From Saprospiraceae bacterium (lineage in GTDB: Bacteria > Bacteroidota > Bacteroidia > Chitinophagales > Saprospiraceae): DNA of 64,000 nt. Positions 9,009 through 17,885 of this stretch are shown one piece after another. The stretch covers positions 1 to 64,000 of the forward strand of contig JADKGD010000002.1 of the NCBI GenBank assembly GCA_016717145.1. Direction: 5' to 3'. The position numbers and the translations under genes were made by a program. The first letter of the stretch is position 1; each line of letters begins with the position of its first letter. The notes beneath the pieces were generated by a model, which searched no databases, had not been told where the DNA came from, and saw only the letters and a program-made list of their open reading frames with translations.

Positions 9009-9428
9009 TTGGAATTATCTCACTTATTTATTTGTTGTAAATCAAAATTGAATGAATTGAAATTATTAAATGTAGACAGTAGTAAAAGGGTGTTGAATTT
9101 TATATCATCAAAATTAAAATTGATGGGTACCAGGTTAGCATATTCGACATTGTTGATGTACTATGCTTATAAATCTGAACAAACACCTGCCTGGGCCAAA
9201 AGGATCATACTCGGATCATTTGCTTATTTATTGTCACCTTTGGATAGCATACCTGATCTTACGCCAATATTTGGGTTTACGGATGATTTGGGGGTGATCA
9301 GTTTTGGGCTTGTAAGTATTGCATGTTATATTGATGCTACTGTCAGAGAAAATGCGAAAACTAAGTTAATGTCTTTTTTTAAAAATGTATCAGTGTCAGA
9401 TCTGGAACGTGTTGATGCATTACTATAA
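9009..9428 (+). CDS. DUF1232 (YkvA-like) small membrane protein
   Basis: The core 'AYLLSPLDSIPDLTPIFGFTDDLGVI' (quoted in part of its length: LSPLDSIPD and GFTDDLGV) is the signature of the DUF1232/YkvA family, whose function is unknown. Two hydrophobic segments are present in about 139 aa. The reading frame opens with TTG at 9009; the first in-frame ATG is 9123 and would give 101 aa, but homologous-looking sequence begins before it, so a non-ATG start is likely. It lies 14 bp after the dockerin gene and may be cotranscribed by chance of position. Confidence 0.72.
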   Translation: MELSHLFICCKSKLNELKLLNVDSSKRVLNFISSKLKLMGTRLAYSTLLMYYAYKSEQTPAWAKRIILGSFAYLLSPLDSIPDLTPIFGFTDDLGVISFGLVSIACYIDATVRENAKTKLMSFFKNVSVSDLERVDALL

Positions 9429-9499
9429 AAGCTTTAAGCACGGCAACCTTGAAATTCTGAATAGAATTGTTAAGTGCCTAAACTGAATTCAAAAAAATG

Positions 9500-10321
9500 T
9501 TAATATTTTGGTTGGGAAATTTTAGGGCATTCTATACCCCCAAAATATCTAACTATTGAAATACCTGCAAATGTGAATTTGTCTTTACCTTTTGTATCTC
9601 CCCTTTGTCTTCCAGCCTCACCTAAACCATCCGTCAGAGATCTGTCAGACAAATCAACAGCAATATTTCCTCTTACTGCCTGAAGTACAGCTTTATCAGG
9701 GAATACAGTACTTACATCATCAAGATAATCAGTAAATAAAAATCTTGTACTTACTTCAATATTAATGCTCCAGTTTCTTGACACGTCAAACTTAAAACCA
9801 CCACCCAAGACCAATCCGCCGTTTATTAAGCTGTATTCCTGACCCGGTTGTTGTCCTTCAGTCCCATAATTCCTAAGCTTATAGCTTTGTCCATTGAGCG
9901 TTGTTTCGGGATTAAAATGAAAAATATTAAATCCGCCAAAAAAATAGGGCGTTTTATTGTGAATCTTACTGCCGTGTTCATATCTAAAGAAATTGAATTC
10001 AATCACATTCGACAGATCAAAAATATTAGAGCTGAAACGCAGGTTCCTGTTTCGCTCGAAGTTATTGGAAGAGTTGGCGTCATCTGCACCTACTTTGCCA
10101 TAACTTAGAGATGATTTCCACGATACCCTATTGTTGAAATTAAACCGGTAAATAAGACCCAGCGCAAGACCAGGCTTGGTAATTTTTAAATTTGTATTAA
10201 GGTCACCAAAATAATAACTTGTTCCAAGCCAGCCTCCTATCTCATATCCTTTCTGGGCATTAACAGACATTGTCGTCGTCAACATGACTATCGTAAAAAT
10301 AAATTTAAAAAAATATTTCAT
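9500..10321 (-). CDS. Outer-membrane beta-barrel protein (DUF6089-like)
   Basis: The 273-aa protein has a clear signal peptide ('FIFTIVMLTTTMSVNAQ') followed by 'YEIGGWLGTSYYFGDLN', the N-terminal pattern of the DUF6089 barrel family, and alternating amphipathic strands up to 'ISIVRYFGG'. Such proteins sit in the outer membrane; the family has no settled function. It faces the DUF1232 gene convergently and is 49 bp downstream of the GH31 gene on the same strand, so the two could share a transcript. Confidence 0.75.
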   Translation of the reverse strand: MKYFFKFIFTIVMLTTTMSVNAQKGYEIGGWLGTSYYFGDLNTNLKITKPGLALGLIYRFNFNNRVSWKSSLSYGKVGADDANSSNNFERNRNLRFSSNIFDLSNVIEFNFFRYEHGSKIHNKTPYFFGGFNIFHFNPETTLNGQSYKLRNYGTEGQQPGQEYSLINGGLVLGGGFKFDVSRNWSINIEVSTRFLFTDYLDDVSTVFPDKAVLQAVRGNIAVDLSDRSLTDGLGEAGRQRGDTKGKDKFTFAGISIVRYFGGIECPKISQPKY

Positions 10322-10369
10322 ATAATTTCTAACGCTTGAAATGAAATTTTGGTGTAAAATAAACCTATT

Positions 10370-12745
10370 TTATTCAAAAATCTCTAAACTTATAAAAGAC
10401 ATTCTATCCGCAGTTATTAATAGACAATTATGTTCAAAAATATGGGCCTGTTTTTCAAGTTCTTTATCATTAATTAATATTCGTTGTGGAATAAATGTCA
10501 ACCCATGTATTTCAATTTTATAAGTACTATATTCCGGTTCGAAGTGACCATTGGTTTTTAAAGTCATTTTGAATGATGAATGTGTAGAATAAGTCTTAAA
10601 TTTTTTACGGTTATATATCCCTTTTTCATAATCATAACCATCTCCACCATCTTCATACAAGTAACTACTGACACTATCTCCCCCATAATAAACTTTAAGA
10701 GTAAGCTGGTCTATGACCTTTTCTCCTACATACTGCATGACTGGATATAGTGGTATCACGGCGCCTTCCCGTACGAATACAGGTATTTGATCCAGGGCCG
10801 CTGGGGTATTAATTTCCTTTTGTCCCATATAGGCACTGTCGTCCCAGAAATTATACCATCTGCCTTTGGGCAAATATACATAGCGTGTCTTTACATTTGG
10901 TTCCAAAACAGGACATATCAGCAAATGATCACCGTGCAAAAACTCATCTACACGATATAGCGTATCATTGTCATGCTGGTCATAAATAGATATAGGCCTG
11001 AGTATTGGTGTGTATTCAGTTACGTATTGATAAAAAGTGGTATAAATATATGGCAAAAGCTGATACCTGATTTCTATAAACTTTCTTACAATATTTAACG
11101 CTTCATCACCAAATGACCAAGGTTCCTGATCGCCATGGTCTCCTGAACTGTGGGTACGACAGAAAGGATGAAAAATACCCAATTGAATCCATCTAACATA
11201 CAATTCAGGAGTAGGATGGTCGATAAAACCACCTATGTCAGAACCAGCAAATGAAAATCCAGAGATACTCAGCCGTTGGCACTGCATATTAGCTACCCAT
11301 AAGTGTTCCCAGGATGCGATATTATCACCTGTCCAAGCTGAGGCATACCTTTGTGTTCCTGCATATGCAGAACGTGTTATGATAAGTGGCCTTAATCCAT
11401 TATTAAATTTTTTAACACCTTTATATGTAGCTCTTGCCATTTGCATTCCATATACATTGTGGGCCTTACGATGGCTACAAGTATTACCGTCATAATCATG
11501 TCTTACATCATCAGGAAATGTTTTGCCTTCAATCTCAAAAATAGCGGGTTCGTTCATATCATTCCAAACACCTCTTACCCCAATATCTTCAATAAGTTCC
11601 TGAAACAGGCCGGACCACCACTTCCTGACTTTGGGATTTGTGAAATCCGGAAAGTAACATTCACCCGGCCATACTTTACCTTTCATATATGGTCCGTCCG
11701 CTCGTCGGCAAAAGTAATTATTCTCCAAAGCTTCTTTAAAAATGGAATATTCTTCATCAACTTTGATCCCCGGATCAATGATAACTACCGATTTAAATCC
11801 TTTTTCCTTCAATTCTGCGACTAATCGCTTTGGCTCAGAAAATTTTTCTTTATCCCAGGTAAAACATCTGAACCCATCCATGTAATCGATATCAAAGTAA
11901 AAGGCGTCACAAGGAATACTCAACGCACGCATTTTATTTGTAATTTCTGCTACCTTTGATTCCGGGTAGTAACTCCATTTACATTGTTGATACCCCAGAG
12001 CCCACATTGGCGGCAACTCAGGTGTACCTGTCAATTTTGTATAACGTCTCGTGACATCAATCAATTCAGGTCCATATATAAAGTAATAATTCATTTCACC
12101 ACCTTCAGCCCAGAAACTGGTCACCGATCTTCTTTCGCTGCCAAAATCAAAATGAGATTTAAATGTATTGTCAAAAAATATACCGTATGCCCTTTCAGCA
12201 TGTATGGCCGTAAAAAAAGGAATACATTTATAAATGGGATCCTCATTTTTTTTAAATCCATAGGTATCCATAGCCCAATTTGTGACTCTGCGACCCCTAA
12301 GATTTAAATGCATGGTTTTATCTCCCATACCATAAAAATGTTCGCCCTCCTGAACGACTTTACTCATCTTTACAATATTTCCGCCATAAGTTTGGTTTTC
12401 TTCCCAATGGAACCCCTTTTCATCCCTGCATACAATTTTGCCATTAAGATCTGTAAAAGTAATTTTTGCATCCGCTTTACCTATATTGATAATAATAACA
12501 GAAGTCTTGATTTCAAAATGATTCTTCAATTCAATAAAAGATAATTCAGTCACTTCGCTCAGAAATTTACTACTGATGGCATAAGAAAAATCTGTCTCAA
12601 AACTCCCGTCAGTTGCATATCTAACTCTTATTTTATGATCAGATAACACCTGAATTTTTAAATGACAATTATTATCAGTAATAAACAAATACTCATTCAG
12701 AGCCTGTTCTGTTGTTAAAATTTTACCTGGAGACAATTCATTCAT
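10370..12745 (-). CDS. Glycoside hydrolase family 31 alpha-glucosidase
   Basis: The 791-aa protein has an N-terminal beta domain and a GH31 catalytic barrel. The nucleophile motif 'WNDMNEP' is at about 394-400 (Asp396), and the acid/base Asp is probably D474 in 'WTGDN'. 'FYFDIDYMDGF' and 'FAGSDIGGF' are further GH31 marks. The family hydrolyses terminal alpha-glucosidic bonds; its exact substrate cannot be read from sequence. There is no signal peptide, so cytoplasmic use of imported maltodextrin or isomaltose-type sugars is likely. The GH13 lipoprotein at 42.5-44.2 kb could supply such sugars. Full length for the family. Confidence 0.9.
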   Translation of the reverse strand: MNELSPGKILTTEQALNEYLFITDNNCHLKIQVLSDHKIRVRYATDGSFETDFSYAISSKFLSEVTELSFIELKNHFEIKTSVIIINIGKADAKITFTDLNGKIVCRDEKGFHWEENQTYGGNIVKMSKVVQEGEHFYGMGDKTMHLNLRGRRVTNWAMDTYGFKKNEDPIYKCIPFFTAIHAERAYGIFFDNTFKSHFDFGSERRSVTSFWAEGGEMNYYFIYGPELIDVTRRYTKLTGTPELPPMWALGYQQCKWSYYPESKVAEITNKMRALSIPCDAFYFDIDYMDGFRCFTWDKEKFSEPKRLVAELKEKGFKSVVIIDPGIKVDEEYSIFKEALENNYFCRRADGPYMKGKVWPGECYFPDFTNPKVRKWWSGLFQELIEDIGVRGVWNDMNEPAIFEIEGKTFPDDVRHDYDGNTCSHRKAHNVYGMQMARATYKGVKKFNNGLRPLIITRSAYAGTQRYASAWTGDNIASWEHLWVANMQCQRLSISGFSFAGSDIGGFIDHPTPELYVRWIQLGIFHPFCRTHSSGDHGDQEPWSFGDEALNIVRKFIEIRYQLLPYIYTTFYQYVTEYTPILRPISIYDQHDNDTLYRVDEFLHGDHLLICPVLEPNVKTRYVYLPKGRWYNFWDDSAYMGQKEINTPAALDQIPVFVREGAVIPLYPVMQYVGEKVIDQLTLKVYYGGDSVSSYLYEDGGDGYDYEKGIYNRKKFKTYSTHSSFKMTLKTNGHFEPEYSTYKIEIHGLTFIPQRILINDKELEKQAHIFEHNCLLITADRMSFISLEIFE

Positions 12746-12866
12746 GATTGCAAGCTTAACGATTATGTTATATTATAAAATATAAAAGATGCGAAATTAC
12801 CAAATAAACCTCAAAACGTAATAATTAAAACAAGCTATAGTGACTTGCTTTTAATAATGACCCAAT

Positions 12867-12904
12867 CAAAAAAAAAGATCACACTATAAAAAATAATGTG
12901 ATCT
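12867..12904 (-). terminator. Rho-independent terminator of tRNA-Cys
   Basis: On the minus strand AGATCACA and TGTGATCT form an 8-bp perfect stem (12897-12904 with 12876-12883), extendable by three A-T pairs, followed directly by a run of nine T (12867-12875). It starts 8 bp after the tRNA. Confidence 0.8.
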
Positions 12905-12911
12905 AATTATG

Positions 12912-12982
12912 AGGTCGGGAGCGGATTTGAACCGCTGTACAAGGTTTTGCAGACCTCTGCCTAACCGCTCGGCCACCCGACC
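12912..12982 (-). tRNA. tRNA-Cys (anticodon GCA)
   Basis: Minus-strand cloverleaf of 71 nt: acceptor GGTCGGG/CCCGACC, anticodon loop with GCA ('TCTGCAAAA'), T-arm 'GCGGTTCAAATCCGC', discriminator U as is standard for tRNA-Cys. The CCA tail is not encoded. It stands alone between the GH31 and MBL genes. Confidence 0.93.
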
Positions 12983-12996
12983 ATCAATTGCGGACG

Positions 12997-13004
12997 CAAA
13001 TATA
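12997..13004 (-). promoter_or_regulatory. Probable -7 promoter box for tRNA-Cys
   Basis: The minus strand reads TATATTTG (TAnnTTTG consensus), 14 bp upstream of the tRNA 5' end. A -33 element is only weakly recognisable (CTTTA near 13022-13026). Confidence 0.5.
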
Positions 13005-13089
13005 ATTATAATATTTATATTTAAAGATAGTTTTACTAAATTTGAAACTAAATTTAATTAAAACTATTATCCACCATTGGAATATAGCA

Positions 13090-13097
13090 TACTTTTG
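13090..13097 (+). promoter_or_regulatory. Probable -7 promoter box for the MBL hydrolase gene
   Basis: TACTTTTG matches TAnnTTTG and lies 31 bp before the start codon. No -33 TTTG is seen at normal spacing. Confidence 0.4.
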
Positions 13098-13128
13098 TAC
13101 ATAATTATTTTATTCGCAAATCATAAAA

Positions 13129-13761
13129 ATGACAGTTAAATCCTTTACTTTTAATGTATTTTCTGAAAATTCATACGTTATTTTTGACGACACCAAAGAG
13201 TGTATTATAGTTGATCCTGGGTGCAATAATGTATCTGAACAAAATGAACTTACAGCATTCATTTCGGATAATTCGCTACTACCTAAACATCTTATTAATA
13301 CGCACTGCCATATCGATCATATATTAGGCAATCAGTTTGTAGCAAATAAATATGATCTAAAATTAACTGCCCACAAAGGAGAAAAACAAGTCCTGCTCTT
13401 TGGAGCTCAGACGGCGTTGATGTATCAAATTCATTATGAACCATCACCTGCTATCGAAATCTATCTGGATGAAGGTGATCTATTGACTTTTGGTAAAACA
13501 AGCCTGGAAGTACTTTTTACACCCGGACATTCTCCTGCAAGTATATCCCTTTTGCAAAAAGATCAACATATTTTAATATGCGGGGATGTTTTGTTTCAGG
13601 GAAGTATTGGAAGAACTGACCTTCCAGGAGGTAACTTTGAGACACTGACGCGAGTGATCAAATCTAAATTTTTTACTTTACATGACGATACTGTCGTTTA
13701 TTCAGGACATGGAGAAACCACTACCATCGGAATTGAAAAAAGAACAAATCCTTTTTTCTAA
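13129..13761 (+). CDS. MBL-fold hydrolase, glyoxalase II-like
   Basis: The 210-aa protein carries the metallo-beta-lactamase metal motif 'THCHIDH' (HxHxDH), 'TPGHSPAS' for the third histidine, 'CGDVLF' for the bridging Asp and 'SGHGETTTI' for the last histidine. The layout matches short YcbL/GloB-like hydrolases, which act on thioesters such as S-lactoylglutathione analogues. The native substrate here cannot be told from sequence. No signal peptide, so cytoplasmic. Starts with ATG, behind a TAnnTTTG box. Confidence 0.85.
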   Translation: MTVKSFTFNVFSENSYVIFDDTKECIIVDPGCNNVSEQNELTAFISDNSLLPKHLINTHCHIDHILGNQFVANKYDLKLTAHKGEKQVLLFGAQTALMYQIHYEPSPAIEIYLDEGDLLTFGKTSLEVLFTPGHSPASISLLQKDQHILICGDVLFQGSIGRTDLPGGNFETLTRVIKSKFFTLHDDTVVYSGHGETTTIGIEKRTNPFF

Positions 13762-13791
13762 TTCTGACAATATTTTGTCGATTTCGCAAGA

Positions 13792-14376
13792 CTAAAAATG
13801 AATTCCCGCCATTAAAGTTAATGAATTAAATGTAGATTTGGGTCGAAACTGATAGGCATTAATGACACCATATTGGAAATCAAGATCAAAATCAAATATT
13901 CCTAATGTTAAACCTGCTCCGGTTGTAATGCCAAGAAATGAGTCATTAACAGCTTCATAGCCGGGTATATTCAACCCATTAGCAGGCGAATCGAGTGTAA
14001 AATTTATAGATGCTAAAATTTTTGATCTTAATACAACTCCTTCAGATAATTTAAAAACATTAAAACCAAGACCTAATCTACCCATAAAAATTTTCCAATC
14101 ATTATTCGTAAAAAATTTTGGTGATGACGAAGACTGTAAGCTAGTAAGATGGTATTGACCTCCGATTATAAAATACATGTCGCCATCAAGTAACCTGGCA
14201 TCTGCACCTATAAAATACCCATAATGAGCTTGATTTGACTTAGTAACATTCTCATCTTTGGAATAAGCAGTAGACAAACCAGCTTGAATCGCAATTCCAG
14301 GTGCCTGGGCAGATAATTCCATATTTGTGGATAGCAAGAATAAAATGATTAAACAAACAATTCTCATTTTTAACAA
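13792..14376 (-). CDS. Outer-membrane beta-barrel protein, function unknown
   Basis: The 194-aa protein has a signal peptide ('IVCLIILFLLSTNMELSAQ') followed by short amphipathic beta-strands with glycines and aromatic ends ('YGYFIGADARLL', 'FMGRLGLGFNVF', 'FDLDFQYGVI'), and a final strand 'NSLTLMAGIHF' with a terminal Phe. This is the pattern of small Bacteroidota barrel proteins. I cannot name a subfamily or role. It is convergent with the MBL hydrolase gene. Confidence 0.68.
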   Translation of the reverse strand: MLKMRIVCLIILFLLSTNMELSAQAPGIAIQAGLSTAYSKDENVTKSNQAHYGYFIGADARLLDGDMYFIIGGQYHLTSLQSSSSPKFFTNNDWKIFMGRLGLGFNVFKLSEGVVLRSKILASINFTLDSPANGLNIPGYEAVNDSFLGITTGAGLTLGIFDFDLDFQYGVINAYQFRPKSTFNSLTLMAGIHF

Positions 14377-14504
14377 TGTTTTTTATACTTTAAAAAATTA
14401 GTGTGGAAAGCTTTGGAATGGTACTAACAGGAACACAAAGATACCCAATTATGTTTTAATCTTCCAATTATTGCCCAAATATTCAACTTATGGTGAGGAT
14501 TTCA

Positions 14505-14512
14505 TACATTTG
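14505..14512 (+). promoter_or_regulatory. Probable -7 promoter box for lgt
   Basis: TACATTTG matches TAnnTTTG and lies 27 bp before the lgt start codon; no well-spaced -33 TTTG is visible. Confidence 0.4.
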
Positions 14513-14539
14513 CAAACAAAACCAATTCAACAATAATAT

Positions 14540-15772
14540 ATGTATCCCGATCTTTCCTACCTTTTTAATGACATTTTCGGTACTTCGGTGGATAACTGGA
14601 TTTCAATATTTAAAACATTCGGATTTTTGCTCGTTGTTGCCTTAGCGTGTTGCGGTATTTTGTTAAAGTACGAATTAAGACAAAAAGAAAAAGAAGGGTT
14701 AATATTACCAAAAAATATCACTGTAGTAACTACTGAAAAACAGAGCATTCAGGATATACTGATCAATAGTCTTTTTATGTTGATATTGGGCGCTAAATTA
14801 CCTTTACTTATCTTACAGTTTGACCGTTTCAAAGGAGATCCTGCTTCATTTGTTTTTTCAAAAATGGGGATGTGGTACATTGGTCTTGCAGCAGCAATAA
14901 CCACGGTAGTTTATTCCCTTTGGAAAAATAAATCAGCAGATCCAAACCCTAAACATACAGACATTCTTCAATACCCCTCAGAAAAAACAAATGATATCAT
15001 CATCATTGCTGGATTATCAGGTGTATTGGGAAGTAAATTATTTTCAATTACAGAAGATTTGTCCGGATTTTTTAAGGACCCTCTTGGGACGCTATTTGCT
15101 GGTAGTGGTCTTAATGTTTTTGGGGGATTGATCCTTGCTTTTATTGCTGTGTATTACTATGTTAAAAGTATAGGTATTAAGCCTGTTTACATGATGGATA
15201 TTGCAGGAATGGGTATCCTCCTGGGTTATGCAGTAGGTCGCATCGGATGCCAGTTGTCCGGTGATGGTGATTGGGGTATTGAAGCAGCTTCACAGCCTTC
15301 CTGGTGGTTCTTGCCAGATTGGTTATGGTCGTATAACTATCCAAACAATGTCAACAACAGCGGAGATTTACTATCAAATTGTGATCCTGAAACATATAGA
15401 GCTGCAATATCTCAAGGACTGTCTACAGAAGACAGTTGTGTAAAAAGTTGCGGAATCAGATATTGTCACGAATTAAATCCCCGTGTCTATCCAACGCCTA
15501 TTTATGAAACTTTATTCAGCCTCACATCATTAGCATTACTCTGGTTTAACAAACACAGATTTTCTGTGCCGGGTATGATATTTTTTACCTATATGATTAT
15601 TAATGGTATAGAGAGATTTTTTATTGAAAAAATAAGGGTCAATGAAAAATATGAAATGTTGGGTCTGAATTGGAGTCAGGCTCAATATATTTCAATTTTG
15701 TTTATACTTGGTGGTATCGCGGGCCTTATCTATCTAATTACTAATCGCGCGAAGAATATCCCTATAAAGTAG
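14540..15772 (+). CDS. lgt: Prolipoprotein diacylglyceryl transferase
   Basis: The 410-aa membrane protein has about seven hydrophobic segments and the Lgt signature 'GYAVGRIGCQLSGDGDWG' (GxxxGRxG; the usual N after the last G is replaced by C). 'YPTPIYET' and 'NGIERFFIEKIRVNEKY' match conserved periplasmic-side Lgt segments. Lgt transfers diacylglycerol from phosphatidylglycerol to the lipobox cysteine in the inner membrane, the first step for the lipoproteins in this window. It is longer than enterobacterial Lgt (about 290 aa), with extra sequence before the second half of the core. Convergent with the HIT gene, 6 bp apart. Confidence 0.9.
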   Translation: MYPDLSYLFNDIFGTSVDNWISIFKTFGFLLVVALACCGILLKYELRQKEKEGLILPKNITVVTTEKQSIQDILINSLFMLILGAKLPLLILQFDRFKGDPASFVFSKMGMWYIGLAAAITTVVYSLWKNKSADPNPKHTDILQYPSEKTNDIIIIAGLSGVLGSKLFSITEDLSGFFKDPLGTLFAGSGLNVFGGLILAFIAVYYYVKSIGIKPVYMMDIAGMGILLGYAVGRIGCQLSGDGDWGIEAASQPSWWFLPDWLWSYNYPNNVNNSGDLLSNCDPETYRAAISQGLSTEDSCVKSCGIRYCHELNPRVYPTPIYETLFSLTSLALLWFNKHRFSVPGMIFFTYMIINGIERFFIEKIRVNEKYEMLGLNWSQAQYISILFILGGIAGLIYLITNRAKNIPIK

Positions 15773-15778
15773 ACTAAT

Positions 15779-16171
15779 TCACAGCTTTGATTTAATTTGG
15801 TTGGCTATACTGGTCATTTCATCCGTGGACAACGAAAGTTTTTTAGCATTAAAGTTCATGTCTGATACATTGTTCATTGGTATAAGATGAATATGAGCAT
15901 GTGGGACTTCAATGCCTATCACGCTGATACCAATTTTTATGCATGGAATCGCTGCTTTCATGCCTATTGCCACTTGTTTAGAAAATAAAATCATCTCGGA
16001 AAGTAGGATGTCATCCATATCAAAGATGTAATCTATTTCTAATTTTGGAATCACCAGAACATGGCCTTTTACCAATGGGAAAACGTCTAAAAAGGCCAAA
16101 AACTGATCATTCTCCAGTATTTTATAACATGGAATCTCACCTTGTATTATCCTTGAGAATATGGAAGGCAC
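15779..16171 (-). CDS. HIT-family nucleotide hydrolase/transferase
   Basis: The 130-aa protein has the histidine triad 'HAHIH' at about residues 91-95 (HxHxH) and the upstream HIT features 'RIIQGEIPCYKI' and 'GHVLVIPK'. HIT proteins hydrolyse nucleoside phosphoramidates or dinucleotides. It starts with GTG at 16171, whose G is the last base of the greA TAG stop, so the two are translationally coupled. The greA-HIT pairing seems common in Bacteroidota, by recollection. Cytoplasmic. Confidence 0.88.
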   Translation of the reverse strand: MPSIFSRIIQGEIPCYKILENDQFLAFLDVFPLVKGHVLVIPKLEIDYIFDMDDILLSEMILFSKQVAIGMKAAIPCIKIGISVIGIEVPHAHIHLIPMNNVSDMNFNAKKLSLSTDEMTSIANQIKSKL

Positions 16172-16644
16172 TATAATGAAATTTTTACGATTTCAAAATT
16201 AATTAACCCTGCCGGTGTTTGTATTTGAACAGTATCTCCTACTGACTTACCTAACAGGCCATGCCCTATAGGTGAATTTACAGATATTTTTTTCTCTTTC
16301 AAATTCGCTTCTGCTTCAGCAACAAGTTTATAGGTAACTTCGGCACCACTATTAATATTTTTAATAGTTACGTTAGTAAGCACCGTTACTTTTGATGTAT
16401 CCAATGTACTTTCATCAAGGATTCTGGCACTGGAGAACATCTTTTCCATTTCATTTATTTTCATTTCCAGCATACCTTGCGCATTTTTTGCTGCATCATA
16501 TTCAGCATTCTCAGAAAGATCACCTTTCTCTCTTGCTTCAGCGATAGCCTTTGCGACTACATCACGACCTTTTGTTTTTAGGTCGTCAAGTTCTGATTTG
16601 AGCTTTTCGTATCCATCATGAGTCATATATGATATTGATGACAT
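16171..16644 (-). CDS. greA: Transcription elongation factor GreA
   Basis: The 157-aa protein has the full GreA layout: an N-terminal coiled coil with 'EARKKGDLSENAEYDAAKN'-type sequence (here AREKGDLSENAEYDAAK, with the acidic tip D and E that reach into the RNA polymerase secondary channel) and a C-terminal FKBP-like domain ending in 'SPIGHGLLGKSVGDTV'. GreA rescues backtracked RNA polymerase by stimulating transcript cleavage. Normal length. First gene of a two-gene operon with the HIT protein. Confidence 0.95.
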   Translation of the reverse strand: MSSISYMTHDGYEKLKSELDDLKTKGRDVVAKAIAEAREKGDLSENAEYDAAKNAQGMLEMKINEMEKMFSSARILDESTLDTSKVTVLTNVTIKNINSGAEVTYKLVAEAEANLKEKKISVNSPIGHGLLGKSVGDTVQIQTPAGLINFEIVKISL

Positions 16645-16670
16645 AATATTTAATTTACAAGATTTATATA

Positions 16671-16715
16671 AATAAAAAACAAACGTTTCCGCTTTATATT
16701 AAGCGAAAACGTTTG
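16671..16715 (-). terminator. Strong rho-independent terminator ending the TonB receptor/PorV operon
   Basis: CAAACGTTTCCGCTT (16680-16694) and its near-complement (16701-16715) form a 15-bp stem with one C-A mismatch around the loop TATATT. On the minus strand the stem is followed by TTTTTTATTT. It sits 50 bp beyond the PorV-like stop codon and before the greA start, separating the two units. Confidence 0.85.
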
Positions 16716-16765
16716 TCATAAAACTGAATACTAGAATAAACGAATTTAAGTCTTAAAAAGTTTCC

Positions 16766-17812
16766 TTAAAATGCAAAACGCAATGTAAAATTATGTGTCC
16801 CTTTAAAAGGATTGGTAGCTCTGTACGCATAATCTATGCCAAGGTTGTTGCTTTTACTGCTATTGATAGGTACTTCGAAAGATGCACCTCCTGCAAATCC
16901 GGTATATATATTATTTACATCACTTGAACCAAGATCTTTTTTATACGCGCCACGGATGACTACTGTGTTTCTAAATGAAAATTCAATGCCTACGCCTGCC
17001 TGATCCCTTGAAAAAGAATTTGATGTAAAATTAGCAACTCCCCTGATAAAATCTTCTTCTCCTACATAATAATCGTATGATACACCAATATTCAACATTG
17101 AAGGCAATTCAAAACTTGCAGCTCTCGCATCATATGTCAATTCATAAATTACGCCGCCGGCTGGATCCGGATTTGCTCTTTTTGTAGACAAACCTTCTCC
17201 ACCAAATACCATTGGTGAACCAATGTTACGCAAAGATATTCCAAGTTTAAAATTTTCTTTAGGACCAGTAACATACTGAACCCCTGCATCAATAGAGTAT
17301 CCGAAAGCACTTACAGATGGAATACTCTCAGATATGGCTCTAAATAATGCCCCAACAGAAATTTTATTGGCGTAAGTAAATGAATAACCTAATCCAAGCT
17401 GAAAAAAACTAGGTGAAAAACTACCACCCGTTCCTGCGGGCTGACCTACTGTTGTGACAGGAATCTGGCCAAAATCCAGGGAAGCAAACTCTACACCAAA
17501 AGCACCTGACTTACCCACTTTGCTGGCAATGGCCAGACTATTAAGATTCATACCGGTACCGCTGAAAAGTCTGTTATTCGACAATCCTATTTCTAATTTT
17601 TTAATTCTGCTTAATCCGGCTATGTTGATCCGCATGGCTTCTACACCCATAACAGATGATGTACTCATTGAGTGCAATCCCGCACTTCTGCCCCAGGGGT
17701 TCATCAATAATTCGCTGGCGCCAGCCTGGCCTTGACGATCAGGGTTACCAGCTTTGATGTCTATTGAAACAATAAACACTAAAAATAAAATTGTGTAAAA
17801 TTTTATGTTCAT
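16766..17812 (-). CDS. PorV/PorQ-family outer-membrane beta-barrel
   Basis: The 348-aa protein has a signal peptide followed by 'GASELLMNPWGRSAGLHSMSTSS', a typical start of PorV/PorQ-like (FadL-type) barrels, and regular glycine-rich strands to 'HNFTLRFAF' with a terminal Phe. PorV is a T9SS shuttle that brings cargo to the attachment complex; paralogues beside single secreted proteins are probably dedicated partners. Here it is last in a three-gene unit after a TonB receptor and a large secreted protein, supporting such a role. I do not assign it as the housekeeping PorV. Confidence 0.82.
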   Translation of the reverse strand: MNIKFYTILFLVFIVSIDIKAGNPDRQGQAGASELLMNPWGRSAGLHSMSTSSVMGVEAMRINIAGLSRIKKLEIGLSNNRLFSGTGMNLNSLAIASKVGKSGAFGVEFASLDFGQIPVTTVGQPAGTGGSFSPSFFQLGLGYSFTYANKISVGALFRAISESIPSVSAFGYSIDAGVQYVTGPKENFKLGISLRNIGSPMVFGGEGLSTKRANPDPAGGVIYELTYDARAASFELPSMLNIGVSYDYYVGEEDFIRGVANFTSNSFSRDQAGVGIEFSFRNTVVIRGAYKKDLGSSDVNNIYTGFAGGASFEVPINSSKSNNLGIDYAYRATNPFKGTHNFTLRFAF

Positions 17813-17844
17813 TTTGTTCTATTTTATCTTTTTAAATATTTAAG

Positions 17845-17877
17845 ACATCAGAAGACATAAAAATTGTCTTCTGATGT
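17845..17877. repeat. Perfect 13-bp inverted repeat between the secreted-protein gene and the PorV-like gene
   Basis: ACATCAGAAGACA (17845-17857) is the exact complement of 17865-17877 around a 7-base AT loop. On the minus strand no proper T-run follows, so it is more likely an intra-operon mRNA hairpin (attenuator or stabiliser) than a full terminator. Confidence 0.65.
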
Positions 17878-17885
17878 TGTTTAAT

